Shown: in pieces, positions 32,969 to 42,000 of the stretch
Numbering within the stretch: position 1 is the first letter of the stretch
Layout of the letters: each line of letters opens with the position of its first letter
Origin: Saprospiraceae bacterium
GTDB taxonomy: Bacteria; Bacteroidota; Bacteroidia; Chitinophagales; Saprospiraceae
Assembly (NCBI GenBank): GCA_015490715.1
Contig: WFXH01000098.1
Location: 23,782 to 87,781, forward strand
DNA length: 64,000 bases
Direction: 5' to 3'
Notes under the pieces: model-generated
What the model was told of the DNA's origin: nothing
Databases searched by the model: none
What the model saw: only the letters and a program-made list of their open reading frames with translations
Program-made: the position numbers and the translations under genes

Positions 32969-33781
32969 ATGAAATTTTTACACATCAAGGCACAGGAAGA
33001 AGACGGCATTTTGACCATTACCTTAAACCGGCCCAAGGCCCTCAATGCACTCAACATGCTCATGGTCAATGAGCTGAGGGAAGCTCTGGAAAATTACCAT
33101 CGCGTCTGGCCCAATACGCGTGCGATCATCATCACAGGTGCAGGGGATAAAGCCTTTGCGGCCGGGGCCGACATCAAGGAGTTCGAACACCTCGACGTAC
33201 AGCGCGCTATGGAGCTCTCACGCAACGGCCACACCTTGATGCAATTGATCGAAAATGCCCACATCCCTATCATCGCTGCCGTCAACGGCTATGCCTTAGG
33301 AGGCGGGTGCGAACTGGCCATGGCCTGCCATTTTCGCATAGCTTCCGAAAACGCAAAATTTGGCCAGCCTGAGGCCAACCTCGGATTGATCCCCGGCTTT
33401 GGCGGCACCCAGCGCTTGCCCATGCTCATCGGCAAAGGCCGCGCCCTCGAGCTGCTCCTCACCGGCGAAATGATTTCCGCCCAGGAAGCACACCAGATGG
33501 GACTGGTCAACCACGTCACACCGACTAAATCGCTCCTGCCTTTTACGCGAAGCATCGCGAAAAAGATTATGGAAAAAGGCCCTCTCGCTGTCAAATACAT
33601 CATCCGCTGCGTCAATGCCTACTACAATCCCAACGAAAACGGCATGGAACTCGAAATCAGCCATTTCGCCCACCTCTTGCCGACCGCTCAGGCTCGAGAG
33701 GGTATCCGCGCCTTCCTGGAAAAGCGAAAACCCAACTTCCACGCCCTCACCGATGACCAACCGACGGAAAACAACACATAA
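32969..33781 (+). CDS. Enoyl-CoA hydratase/isomerase family protein
   Basis: A 270-residue crotonase-fold enzyme that would hydrate trans-2-enoyl-CoA in fatty or branched-chain acyl-CoA oxidation. The oxyanion-hole segments GDKAFAAGADIKEF and NGYALGGGCELAMAC are present. Both catalytic glutamates are visible 20 residues apart, Glu115 (GGGCE) and Glu135 (GQPE), as in mammalian crotonase, so it should be active. It has its own promoter; yebC, the conserved unknown and era follow on the same strand. EtfAB at 59.7-61.4 kb fits the same pathway. Confidence 0.93.
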   Translation: MKFLHIKAQEEDGILTITLNRPKALNALNMLMVNELREALENYHRVWPNTRAIIITGAGDKAFAAGADIKEFEHLDVQRAMELSRNGHTLMQLIENAHIPIIAAVNGYALGGGCELAMACHFRIASENAKFGQPEANLGLIPGFGGTQRLPMLIGKGRALELLLTGEMISAQEAHQMGLVNHVTPTKSLLPFTRSIAKKIMEKGPLAVKYIIRCVNAYYNPNENGMELEISHFAHLLPTAQAREGIRAFLEKRKPNFHALTDDQPTENNT

Positions 33782-33836
33782 ACACATGGCTATCCCAGGC
33801 GTTGTATGTATAGATTGTAGTTGAAAAAAGAAACCC

Positions 33837-34583
33837 ATGGCAGGTCACAATAAATGGTCGAAAATTAAGCACAAAAAAAGCGTCCAGGATGCCCGACGCT
33901 CAAAAATCTTTTCTAAAATAATCAAAGACATCACCGTCGCCGTAAAAGAAGGCGGTAGCCCAGACCCCGCCTTCAATCCGCGATTGCGCATGGCCATTGC
34001 CAATGCCCGTGGTGTCAACATGCCCAAGGAAAACATTGAAAGAGCCATTAAAAAGGCCTCCGATCCCTCCAGCCAGGCCTACATCGAAACCACATACGAG
34101 GGCTATGCCCCTGGTGGCGTTGCCATCTTTATCGAGTGTACCACCGACAACCTCAACCGCACGGTTTCTAATATCCGTGCTATCTTCAACAAGCGCGGCG
34201 GAAGCCTCGCCAAGAGCGGATCCGTCGAATTCCTCTTCGAGCGCAAAGGTATCTTCATCCTGCCCCTGGATGGTCAGGATATAGAAGAGCTCGAACTCGA
34301 ACTCATCGACGCAGGAGCCGAAGACATCGAAGTCGAAGACAATGAAATGACCGTCACCGTCGGCTTCGCCGATTTCGGCAAAATGCAACAAAAACTCGAA
34401 GCGCTCGGCATCCAACCCAAGAGTGCTAAAATCGAGCGCATACCTATCAACACCACAAGGCTACCCGTCGATCAGGCCCTCAAGGCCCTCCAACTCATCG
34501 AAGCCCTGGAAGACGACGACGACGTACAGGCCGTATACCACAACCTCGAGCTCACCGACGAATTGATGGCTAAATTGAATTAA
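33837..34583 (+). CDS. YebC/PmpR-family (TACO1-like) regulatory protein
   Basis: A 248-residue protein with the family start AGHNKWSKIKHKKSVQDARRSKIFSKI, the second-domain motif YEGYAPGGVAIFIECTTDN, and an acidic third domain. Family members bind DNA as transcriptional regulators, or act on the ribosome to relieve stalling at polyproline, as proposed for YebC2 and TACO1; the sequence alone does not decide which. The conserved hypothetical gene and era follow closely, giving a likely operon of translation-linked genes. Confidence 0.92.
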   Translation: MAGHNKWSKIKHKKSVQDARRSKIFSKIIKDITVAVKEGGSPDPAFNPRLRMAIANARGVNMPKENIERAIKKASDPSSQAYIETTYEGYAPGGVAIFIECTTDNLNRTVSNIRAIFNKRGGSLAKSGSVEFLFERKGIFILPLDGQDIEELELELIDAGAEDIEVEDNEMTVTVGFADFGKMQQKLEALGIQPKSAKIERIPINTTRLPVDQALKALQLIEALEDDDDVQAVYHNLELTDELMAKLN

Positions 34584-34598
34584 ATCGCTCTATACGCC

Positions 34599-35183
34599 AT
34601 GCACGACATCGAACCACACTATAAATGGCTCCACCAATACTCACCCGCCGAAGACCATCGCTCTCCCTTCTACGGCAAAAACTTCAACCGCTTAGAATAC
34701 CGCAACACCGTATACAACTACTACATCCACCCCGAGTGGGACGACTTCGGCTCTGAAACCCTCTACGTCAAAATCCTCTACGCCGACTACGAACAGGGCG
34801 TGGCCATCATGGAGCTCATCGGCGAGTGGAACGACTGTCTGTACAACGACATACGCACCTTTAAAATGCACGTCATCGACCCACTCCAGCGCCACGGCAT
34901 CCACAAATTCATCCTCATCCTCGAAAACGTCCTCAACTTCCATCCCTCGGACGAGTGCTACTACGAAGAGTGGTGGGAAGAGGTGCGCGAACGCGATGGC
35001 TGGATTATGCTCCTCAACCCCTTAGACCACGTGCGCGAAGACTTCCTCTCCGCCGCACTCGATCGCTATCTCATCATCGACACCCAACTCAGCCATTTTC
35101 CCTGGAGGCGATACGCCCCTGATCACCTCAGCGAATACTTCGACCGATGGGTGCAAAATTTTCTACCGAAAAAACTCATCTAA
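34599..35183 (+). CDS. Conserved Bacteroidota protein of unknown function
   Basis: A 194-residue cytoplasmic protein with no signal or membrane segment. It is strikingly rich in aromatic and acidic residues (HPEWDDFGSETLYVKILYADYEQGVAIMELIGEWND and LNFHPSDECYYEEWWEEV). From memory, very similar proteins with the same MHDIEPxYxW start and SDECYYEEWW core occur widely in Bacteroidota, but I know of no assigned function. It lies 15 bases after yebC and 13 bases before era, so a role around ribosome assembly or translation is a reasonable inference from context only. Confidence 0.8.
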   Translation: MHDIEPHYKWLHQYSPAEDHRSPFYGKNFNRLEYRNTVYNYYIHPEWDDFGSETLYVKILYADYEQGVAIMELIGEWNDCLYNDIRTFKMHVIDPLQRHGIHKFILILENVLNFHPSDECYYEEWWEEVRERDGWIMLLNPLDHVREDFLSAALDRYLIIDTQLSHFPWRRYAPDHLSEYFDRWVQNFLPKKLI

Positions 35184-35196
35184 GACCTATCATTTT

Positions 35197-36123
35197 ATGC
35201 ACAATCCTTCCTCAGAAATTCCTCAAGACCATAAAGCGGGATTTGTCAACATCATCGGCAAGCCCAATGTCGGAAAATCAACCCTTGTCAATGCCCTGAT
35301 TGGCGAACCACTCTCCGTCATCACCCCAAAGGCACAAACCACACGCCACCGCATCAAGGGCATACTCAACGGTGAAAACTATCAAATCATCTTTTCCGAC
35401 ACCCCTGGCATCGTCGAAAACCCCGGTTATGCCATGCACAAAGCCATGAATCAATTCGTCAAAAGCGCCTTTGAAGATGCCGATATCCTACTCTGGGTGG
35501 TCGATGCCACACGCCCCAAAGAGACTCTTCCCAAATCTTGGTTGGAGGCTTTCAACAAACTCGATGTGACCAAATTCGTCGTGCTCAACAAAGTCGATGC
35601 CGTCGATCGCTCTTCTGTAGAGGCACAGCTCTTGCGGCTAAAAAGCCAGGTCCAAGCAGAGCTGTTCTTAGACATCTCTGCCACCACCGGCTATCACTTG
35701 CCCGAACTCCTGCAGGCCATCATCGATCATCTCCCAAACTTTCCGCCCTATTATCCTAAAGACGAAACCCTGTCCGATTTGCCCTTGCGCTTTTTCATCG
35801 CTGAGATGATACGCGAACAAATCTTTTTTCTCTACCGCGAAGAAATACCCTACAGTACCGAAGTGGTCATCGAAACCTTCAAAGAACCCGACGACGAGTC
35901 GAAGCACTATCGAATACGCGCCATCATCTACGTCGCACGTCCATCGCAAAAACACATCCTCATCGGCAAGGGCGGTCAGGCCATCAAACAGCTCGGCATC
36001 CGCGCGCGCCAGCGCATCGAGCACTACCTCGGCGCCCCCGTCTACCTCGAACTCTACGTCAAAGTGCTCAAAAACTGGAGAGACGATCAAAAACTCCTCC
36101 AAAAACTCGGATACCCTCTCTGA
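35197..36123 (+). CDS. era: GTPase Era
   Basis: A 308-residue GTPase required for assembly of the 30S ribosomal subunit; it binds near the 3' end of 16S rRNA. The G1 loop GKPNVGKSTLVNAL, the G2/G3 region (TTRHRIKGIL, DTPG) and G4 NKVD are in the N-terminal half. The KH domain with HILIGKGGQAIKQLG is near residues 250-265. Length is normal. It is the last gene of the probable yebC, conserved-unknown, era run, and its stop lies 31 bases from the convergent MscS gene. Confidence 0.95.
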   Translation: MHNPSSEIPQDHKAGFVNIIGKPNVGKSTLVNALIGEPLSVITPKAQTTRHRIKGILNGENYQIIFSDTPGIVENPGYAMHKAMNQFVKSAFEDADILLWVVDATRPKETLPKSWLEAFNKLDVTKFVVLNKVDAVDRSSVEAQLLRLKSQVQAELFLDISATTGYHLPELLQAIIDHLPNFPPYYPKDETLSDLPLRFFIAEMIREQIFFLYREEIPYSTEVVIETFKEPDDESKHYRIRAIIYVARPSQKHILIGKGGQAIKQLGIRARQRIEHYLGAPVYLELYVKVLKNWRDDQKLLQKLGYPL

Positions 36124-36154
36124 CGAGTGTGCACAATTTTATACAAACTTTGCA

Positions 36155-37516
36155 CTATGCCTTTTTTACACCCTTTCCATCGTTGGTATAGAGATGAACG
36201 TCGCGTTGCGGATAGGGAATTTCGATGCCGTGCTCGCGAAATCTCTTGTCAATAGCATAACGAATCTGACTCGCTATAAACAGGCGCTTCATCGGCACAT
36301 TGGTCAAAAAGATTAGGCGTAACTCAAGTCCATCGCTTCCAAAGTCGGTCAACAACACTTCGGGCTCGGGATTGGGCAAGACGTCCTCCTGTTCGAGTGC
36401 GGATTCCTTTAACAAGCGCCTGACCAGCTCCAGATCACAACCATAGGGAACGACTACGTGCACACTAATCCAGGAGATGTCTTGCTCTTTCGACCAGTTG
36501 ATGACTTTACCGCTGATGAGACGCGAATTGGGAACGATGAGCGTGGACAGGTAATTGGTCTCAATCATCGTCACGCGCGTCCCGATTTGCTTGACCTTAC
36601 CGATCACGCCGTCTACCTCGACGACATCTCCTACACCAACACTGCGTTCGAGCAAGAGCATCAGCCCCGCTACAAAATCACGTATGAAATCTTGCAAGCC
36701 CAATCCCACACCTACCAAAAGGGCCGCAATACTGCCCCACAACAGCGTCAGCTGAAGCCCGAGATATTCGAACACTAACGAAATGGCAATGAGATAGATG
36801 AAATACTTCAACAGGCGATTGACCGCGTAGCTCTGCGAATCCGAAACGTTATTGCGTCGAAAAAGCGGCTGCAATACAAAATTGATCAATGCCCATACCA
36901 ACAATCGGACGACAAAGAAAATCTGAATGGCCCCAAGTATACGCGTTAGGCGTATGGTATAGACGACGGCCTCCCCATCTCTCTGGCCAAAAGAAAAACT
37001 CCATGCGGGATTGAGCTCTAATACTTTTAAGCTCCACGTCAGAGCAAAGAGATACAGCACCCCCTTACCGACGGCAATGACCACATCTTTGTTGCGCTTA
37101 TCGTACTCCGACAATACACCCGAGCGCTGCTTGCGCATGTAAAACTCCCGAAAGAAATGCTCACTAATCCATACTAAAAGGCGCGTCGCCGCCCAGATCA
37201 TCAACACCGTGAAAAACTCCAATACATCGACCTTCAACCAGGCCTCATCGATCAGCTGGACGTTCCACTCAAAAAGCGTGACCAATATCCATCCCACCAA
37301 GGACAAGACCAATACGACCCAGCTGCGGTGAAGCTGTCTTAACTCTGCTTGAGTGATCTGATGCGTCTTAAATAAGTACTGACCTATGCGCTTGCCATAT
37401 CGATAGTATAAAATCGTCAAGAGGATCAGAGCCAGGCCCACTACAAAGAGATCCCCCATTGTCACTTCCCACTGCCAGAGGCGAAACAGCACTCGGGAAG
37501 CAAAATCGCGATCCAT
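36155..37516 (-). CDS. MscS-family mechanosensitive channel
   Basis: A 453-residue membrane protein with about five to six N-terminal helices (residues 15-250) and the MscS pore helix and beta domain after them (GSIAALLVGVGLGLQDFIRDFVAGLMLLLERSVGVGDVVEV at about 260-300). The TM3-like segment is rich in Ala, Gly and Leu, as expected. It should open under membrane tension to release solutes on osmotic downshock. The promoter region is shared divergently with lipoamide dehydrogenase. Confidence 0.9.
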   Translation of the reverse strand: MDRDFASRVLFRLWQWEVTMGDLFVVGLALILLTILYYRYGKRIGQYLFKTHQITQAELRQLHRSWVVLVLSLVGWILVTLFEWNVQLIDEAWLKVDVLEFFTVLMIWAATRLLVWISEHFFREFYMRKQRSGVLSEYDKRNKDVVIAVGKGVLYLFALTWSLKVLELNPAWSFSFGQRDGEAVVYTIRLTRILGAIQIFFVVRLLVWALINFVLQPLFRRNNVSDSQSYAVNRLLKYFIYLIAISLVFEYLGLQLTLLWGSIAALLVGVGLGLQDFIRDFVAGLMLLLERSVGVGDVVEVDGVIGKVKQIGTRVTMIETNYLSTLIVPNSRLISGKVINWSKEQDISWISVHVVVPYGCDLELVRRLLKESALEQEDVLPNPEPEVLLTDFGSDGLELRLIFLTNVPMKRLFIASQIRYAIDKRFREHGIEIPYPQRDVHLYTNDGKGVKKA

Positions 37517-37535
37517 CGAATGTGTTTTTAAGCTC

Positions 37536-37543
37536 TAAAGATA
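37536..37543 (-). promoter_or_regulatory. -7-like box for the MscS gene
   Basis: The minus strand reads TATCTTTA, 19 bases upstream of the ATG at 37516. It is back to back with the lpd promoter. Confidence 0.4.
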
Positions 37544-37557
37544 TAGAATGCTTCGCT

Positions 37558-37565
37558 TATCTTTG
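37558..37565 (+). promoter_or_regulatory. -7 box for the lpd gene
   Basis: TATCTTTG is an exact consensus match 24 bases before the ATG at 37590; the leader is about 18 bases. Confidence 0.5.
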
Positions 37566-37589
37566 CGCCCGTACTAAAGCCTACTTTCC

Positions 37590-38987
37590 ATGCAATACGA
37601 TCTCATCGTCATTGGTGCGGGGCCCGGAGGATACGTGGCTGCCATACGCGCCTCGCAATTGGGCATGAAAACCGCCATCGTCGAGCGCGAAGCACTCGGT
37701 GGCATTTGTCTCAACTGGGGATGTATCCCTACTAAGGCCCTGCTTCAGAGCGCTTCGGTCTTCGAATATCTCCTACACGCTCAAGAGTACGGCATACAGT
37801 GTAGCCAACCCACCGTGCAATTTGCCGATGTCGTCAAGCGCAGTCGTCGTGTAGCCGACAAGATGAGCAAAGGCGTTGCCTATTTGATGCGAAAAAACAA
37901 AATCGACGTCCACCAAGGTACTGCCCAATTGGGCAACCCCGGCGAGGTAGTGGTCACCAACGACAAAAAGAGCACTACCCTCAAAGCCTCCCACATCCTC
38001 ATTGCTACCGGTGCACGCGCCAAAGCCTTGCCCCATATACCTATCGACGGCACTCGCGTCATCGGCTACCGCGAAGCCCTTACCCTACCCAACATTCCAA
38101 AGCGCATGCTGATCATGGGCGCAGGAGCGATAGGCGTTGAGTTTGCCTATTTCTACCACACTATGGGCAGCAAAATCACCATCGTCGAATATCTGCCCCA
38201 AGGCCTACTGCCTAAAGAAGACGCCGACATCTCCCAAGCGCTTCAGAAGATCTTCACCAAGAAAGGCATGGAAGTCTATGCCGGATGGGCCGTCGAGCAA
38301 ATCGTTGAAAAAGACAATGCCCTGCAGGTCACCATCCGAAAAGCCAACGGTGAAGAGACCAAACAAATCGAATGCGACGTCGTGCTCAGTGCCGTTGGCA
38401 TCCAACCCAATACGGAAACACTCCAGCTCCAACAAGTTGGCATCCAAACCGATAAAAACGGCTTCATTCAAGTCGACGACTACTACCGATGTTCCCAATC
38501 CGGTTACTACGCCATTGGCGACGTTATTCCCACACCGGCCTTAGCACATGTGGCCAGTGCCGAAGGGATCATCTGCGTCGAAGCCATTGCAGGGAAAAAT
38601 CCCGAACCCCTCGATTACCTCAATATCCCCTCATGTACCTACTGCAAGCCCGAAGTGGCATCGGTCGGCCTGACCGAGAGCGCAGCCAGAGAAAAAGGCC
38701 TCCAAATCAAAATCGGCAGATTTCCCTACACGGCCTCTGGAAAAGCGACCGCCGCCGGCCACAACGAAGGCTTTGTCAAACTCATCTTTGACGACCGCTA
38801 CGACGAACTCCTCGGTGCCCATCTCATCGGCTACAACGTCACCGAGATGATCAGCGAGCTCATCGTAGCTAAAAAGCTCGAAACCACCGCACACGAAATC
38901 ATCAAAGCCGTACATCCCCACCCCACCATGAGCGAAGCCGTCATGGAAGCCGCAGCCGCCGCCTACGACGAAGTCATCCACCTGTAG
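37590..38987 (+). CDS. lpd: Dihydrolipoyl dehydrogenase
   Basis: A 465-residue FAD flavoenzyme (E3) that reoxidises dihydrolipoamide in the pyruvate, 2-oxoglutarate and branched-chain 2-oxoacid dehydrogenase complexes. The FAD loop VIGAGPGGYVAAI, the redox disulfide GGICLNWGCIPTK (Cys40 and Cys45), the NAD-binding GAGAIGVEFAYFY, and the C-terminal HPHPTMSEAV with the catalytic His-Glu pair region are all present. The E1 and E2 genes are not nearby, so it may serve several complexes. It has its own promoter. Confidence 0.95.
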   Translation: MQYDLIVIGAGPGGYVAAIRASQLGMKTAIVEREALGGICLNWGCIPTKALLQSASVFEYLLHAQEYGIQCSQPTVQFADVVKRSRRVADKMSKGVAYLMRKNKIDVHQGTAQLGNPGEVVVTNDKKSTTLKASHILIATGARAKALPHIPIDGTRVIGYREALTLPNIPKRMLIMGAGAIGVEFAYFYHTMGSKITIVEYLPQGLLPKEDADISQALQKIFTKKGMEVYAGWAVEQIVEKDNALQVTIRKANGEETKQIECDVVLSAVGIQPNTETLQLQQVGIQTDKNGFIQVDDYYRCSQSGYYAIGDVIPTPALAHVASAEGIICVEAIAGKNPEPLDYLNIPSCTYCKPEVASVGLTESAAREKGLQIKIGRFPYTASGKATAAGHNEGFVKLIFDDRYDELLGAHLIGYNVTEMISELIVAKKLETTAHEIIKAVHPHPTMSEAVMEAAAAAYDEVIHL

Positions 38988-39575
38988 CATACCCTGCCAT
39001 CCTCGTGCTGTCCTCATTACTATCGTTCTACCATTTCATACACCTCATAGCCTCCCCTCTATCGATGGCCCCCCAACAACGGGCTCCATATGCATTGAGC
39101 AACCCTCGAGCCACTACTGCCCAACAAAACATTCCGACCAGGAGGATATCTTGCCAAATGATCCAGTATGAAATAGTTCTCTGTTTTTTCCGCAGCACTC
39201 CAACTGCGAAAAGACAGACCGAGTCATTGCATATACTGCTCTGAATCTCCTAAGCAAATACCTTCGACTCTTAATCGATGAGTACTTTATGAATCGGGTA
39301 CAGACATTTGCGCGACTCCACAAGGGCATATTCGATGAGGGATCGATGGGGTAAAACACATAAGGGGATGGCAAATCTACCCATATCATCACTGTTTAAT
39401 GTCCTAAAATCGCGTTGTTTGGAAGGACAAAGGACGGTTGACCAAACGCCAAAACTCCCTTGATGATATCAAACGAATTCGTCAAATAAGCATCCATCTT
39501 CCAACGTTATGGGATAAAATCTGTGAGCCGAAGGACAGCATAAAAGATAGTACAATCCGTAAAACCTACGTTTGT
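38988..39575. other. Intergenic region of 588 bases, possible decayed gene
   Basis: No convincing gene, RNA or terminator is seen between lpd and the M28 peptidase. A plus-strand frame stays open from about 39170 to the TAA near 39354 with protein-like composition (NCEKTDRVIAYTALNLLSKY then LRLLIDEYFMNRVQTFARL), but its only ATG would give 21 residues. A minus-strand frame of 92 codons overlaps it. Either may be the remnant of a gene; I recognise no family. Confidence 0.4.
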
Positions 39576-40853
39576 ATGAAAAAGTGGATATTCGTTTTAG
39601 GGCTGGCAGGAGCCGTTTATGGTTGTTTTACTCCCAAACAAACGACCAAAGAAGGACGAGTCGAGAAGTCGAAATCCTCTGCGGTTGTAAAAAAGACCGA
39701 CGAGAGTGAGTTGCGCAACATTCTTCAAGCCCTTGCTCACGATAGCATGGCTGGCCGTTTTCCCGGCACAGAAGGCGAAAGAAAGGCGGCAAATCTCATC
39801 GCAACCAAAATGATGGAATACGGCCTAATGGGAGCGGGCAACGACGACGGCTTTTTTCAGCCATTCAGTTATCGGCTATCGCGCAACCCACACAACCCCA
39901 ACGATCCCAATGCAAAGTTAATCTACGCCACCAACGTAGTGGGATTTTACAACAATGCGGCGCCGTACACCGTCATTATTGGAGCCCACTATGATCACCT
40001 GGGACGCGGCGAAATTGGAAGCCGAGCACCTAATAGCAAAGAAATACACAACGGCGCCGACGACAATGCCAGCGGCGTCGCTGCCCTGCTCCTCCTCGCA
40101 CGCCGTGCACACAAGCTGCCTAAAAACTACAACTACCTCTTCATCGCCTTTTCAGGCGAAGAGGCTGGTCTGCGCGGCTCAAAGTACTTCGCCGACCACC
40201 CGACAATCCAGCTCTCCAAAGTGGCCTTTATGATCAACATGGATATGGTCGGCCGAATGCGCGACGACAAACTCATCGTCAACGGAGTGGGCACTTCCCC
40301 CTTCTGGAAACAAGTCATCCACGACAAAAACCCCATCGGGCTCAATATCGTAGCCAAAGAATCCGGCGTGGGGCCTTCCGACCACACATCCTTTTACCTC
40401 AAAAACATCCCCGTACTTCACCTCTTTACAGGGCAGCACAAAGACTACCACAAGCCCTCCGACGATGTCGAATACATCAACTGGAAAGGGATTATGAAGG
40501 TAGTCCAGTTTGTCGAATACATCCTCAATAGTGCCAAAGACAAAGGCAAATTGCCCTTTACCAAGACCAAAGACGAGTCCCAAAATCGAGCGGCGAGCTT
40601 TAAGGTCACCCTCGGCATTATGCCCGACTATGCCTACGAAGGCAAGGGCATGCGCATCGATGCCGTCATAGACGGACGTCCTGCCGCAAAAGCAGGCATC
40701 CAGGGCGGCGATATCATCACCCGTATCGGAGATATGGAGATCAAAAACATCTACGACTACATGAAAGCCCTCTCATCTTACAACAAAGGTGATACCACCA
40801 CCGTCACAGTAAAGCGAAAGGATCAAACCCTTCAGTACAAAGTCACCTTTTAG
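39576..40853 (+). CDS. M28-family aminopeptidase lipoprotein with PDZ domain
   Basis: 425 residues. The open frame starts with TTG at 39438, but the ATG at 39576 (MKKWIFVLGLAGAVYGC) begins a lipoprotein signal with the lipobox VYGC. The zinc ligands of the M28 fold are visible in IIGAHYDHLG, NGADDNASGVAAL and FSGEEAGLRGS, followed by MINMDMVGR and a later His in VLHLFTGQHKDYHK. The protein should be a di-zinc aminopeptidase. A PDZ domain (about residues 345-425, VIDGRPAAKAGIQGGDIITRI) is at the C-terminus, as in other Bacteroidota M28 proteins. Its 3' end overlaps the convergent S1/P1-like gene by 11 bases. Confidence 0.9.
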   Translation: MKKWIFVLGLAGAVYGCFTPKQTTKEGRVEKSKSSAVVKKTDESELRNILQALAHDSMAGRFPGTEGERKAANLIATKMMEYGLMGAGNDDGFFQPFSYRLSRNPHNPNDPNAKLIYATNVVGFYNNAAPYTVIIGAHYDHLGRGEIGSRAPNSKEIHNGADDNASGVAALLLLARRAHKLPKNYNYLFIAFSGEEAGLRGSKYFADHPTIQLSKVAFMINMDMVGRMRDDKLIVNGVGTSPFWKQVIHDKNPIGLNIVAKESGVGPSDHTSFYLKNIPVLHLFTGQHKDYHKPSDDVEYINWKGIMKVVQFVEYILNSAKDKGKLPFTKTKDESQNRAASFKVTLGIMPDYAYEGKGMRIDAVIDGRPAAKAGIQGGDIITRIGDMEIKNIYDYMKALSSYNKGDTTTVTVKRKDQTLQYKVTF

Positions 40854-41967
40854 ATGGGCGCTGACAGTCGTGGGCAGGCAACTGCAGGTAGAGACTATCC
40901 TCTGAGGTATGTTGAAACGCCAAGGTCGTGTCAATTGGGGGCTGACCGGCGTTGACCCATGCTGTAAACCAAATGGAGCCCACGGCCCGGATGGCCTGAC
41001 GCATGCGGCGTTCGACCATGCCATTGAGGGCATCGTTAAACTGTCGAATGTATCTGTTCGATTCCTGGGAAACGACTTGTTCGCCGCGCAATACCACTTC
41101 GTATTGTAGATGGGTCGGTGTGCGCTGAGAGGCCTGTCGATGCGCTTCAAAGACGGCAGTAGTGAGCTGGTGAGAGCTCTTCACTATCTCCCAAGCCCAG
41201 GAGGTGATGTCTGCAATGTATGTCGCTTTGCCCACGAAGAGATCAAACTCACGCTCGGCAAGTAATTCGGGTATACGCGACTCCCAAAAGGCGTGTATTC
41301 CGCGCTGGTTGGAGAATTGGCCGTCGTAGTTCGAATGCGTGTGCAGAGGTACGTGCGCATCGGCTACATAGTGGCCGAGCTCCGCTGCATATCGCACGAC
41401 CGCTTCGGCATCTCGTCGCATAAACGCCTCCTCCAATAACCGATACATCGCCATGATCTGGTAAGGCAATACGCCGTGCTCAATCCAGAGATGACGCAAC
41501 TCCATCCCAGCCATGCCACAGGGAGCAAGCGATATCGCCTCCGGTTGCTTCCAAAACGACGCCACCGCTACCGAATCCACACAGCGACACTTATCGACCG
41601 CAAGCGTATCCTGCCCAATCAACTCCACTGTATCTCCATGCAGGTGCACGATTTCATAATACGACACCGCATATTTCCACCATCGCTTCGGGGGAAGATA
41701 TCCCTGCCTCAGCCAAACATCCAAGTCGATGTAATGGCGTATCCCCTCGGTGGGAAGTACATAGCGCCGATTGTCGGGCAATACGGCTCGTTCCTCGATG
41801 CGATCGGCATTTGCTTTAAAAAAGCCCAACATTTCATACGGAAGCGTATAGATTGCCAACCTGTTGATTAGACGATGGGCATAAAATCCCCATTCGGAGT
41901 CGGACAATGACCTGTATCTACCGTAGTGCGGACAAGTATGCGAGGGTACAAAACACAAACACAACAC
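40843..41967 (-). CDS. S1/P1-type nuclease or zinc-dependent phospholipase C-like exported protein
   Basis: At least 374 residues. Zinc-site motifs of the all-alpha S1/P1 nuclease and phospholipase C fold are visible: SEWGFYAHRLINRLA (the Trp and His ligands), HYIDLD, and LGHYVADAHVPLHTHSNYDGQ. The frame has no ATG start. GTG at 41965-41967 gives only a truncated signal, whereas the ATA at 41986-41988 would give a full signal sequence (IKWRLALVLCLCFVPSHT), 12 bases after the stop of the upstream gene. So the true start may be ATA or a changed ATG. It is the last gene of the gld operon region. Substrate not determined. Confidence 0.78.
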   Translation of the reverse strand: MLCLCFVPSHTCPHYGRYRSLSDSEWGFYAHRLINRLAIYTLPYEMLGFFKANADRIEERAVLPDNRRYVLPTEGIRHYIDLDVWLRQGYLPPKRWWKYAVSYYEIVHLHGDTVELIGQDTLAVDKCRCVDSVAVASFWKQPEAISLAPCGMAGMELRHLWIEHGVLPYQIMAMYRLLEEAFMRRDAEAVVRYAAELGHYVADAHVPLHTHSNYDGQFSNQRGIHAFWESRIPELLAEREFDLFVGKATYIADITSWAWEIVKSSHQLTTAVFEAHRQASQRTPTHLQYEVVLRGEQVVSQESNRYIRQFNDALNGMVERRMRQAIRAVGSIWFTAWVNAGQPPIDTTLAFQHTSEDSLYLQLPAHDCQRPSKR

Positions 41968-42000
41968 CAGTGCAAGGCGCCACTTTATCCCATGGCTCTT

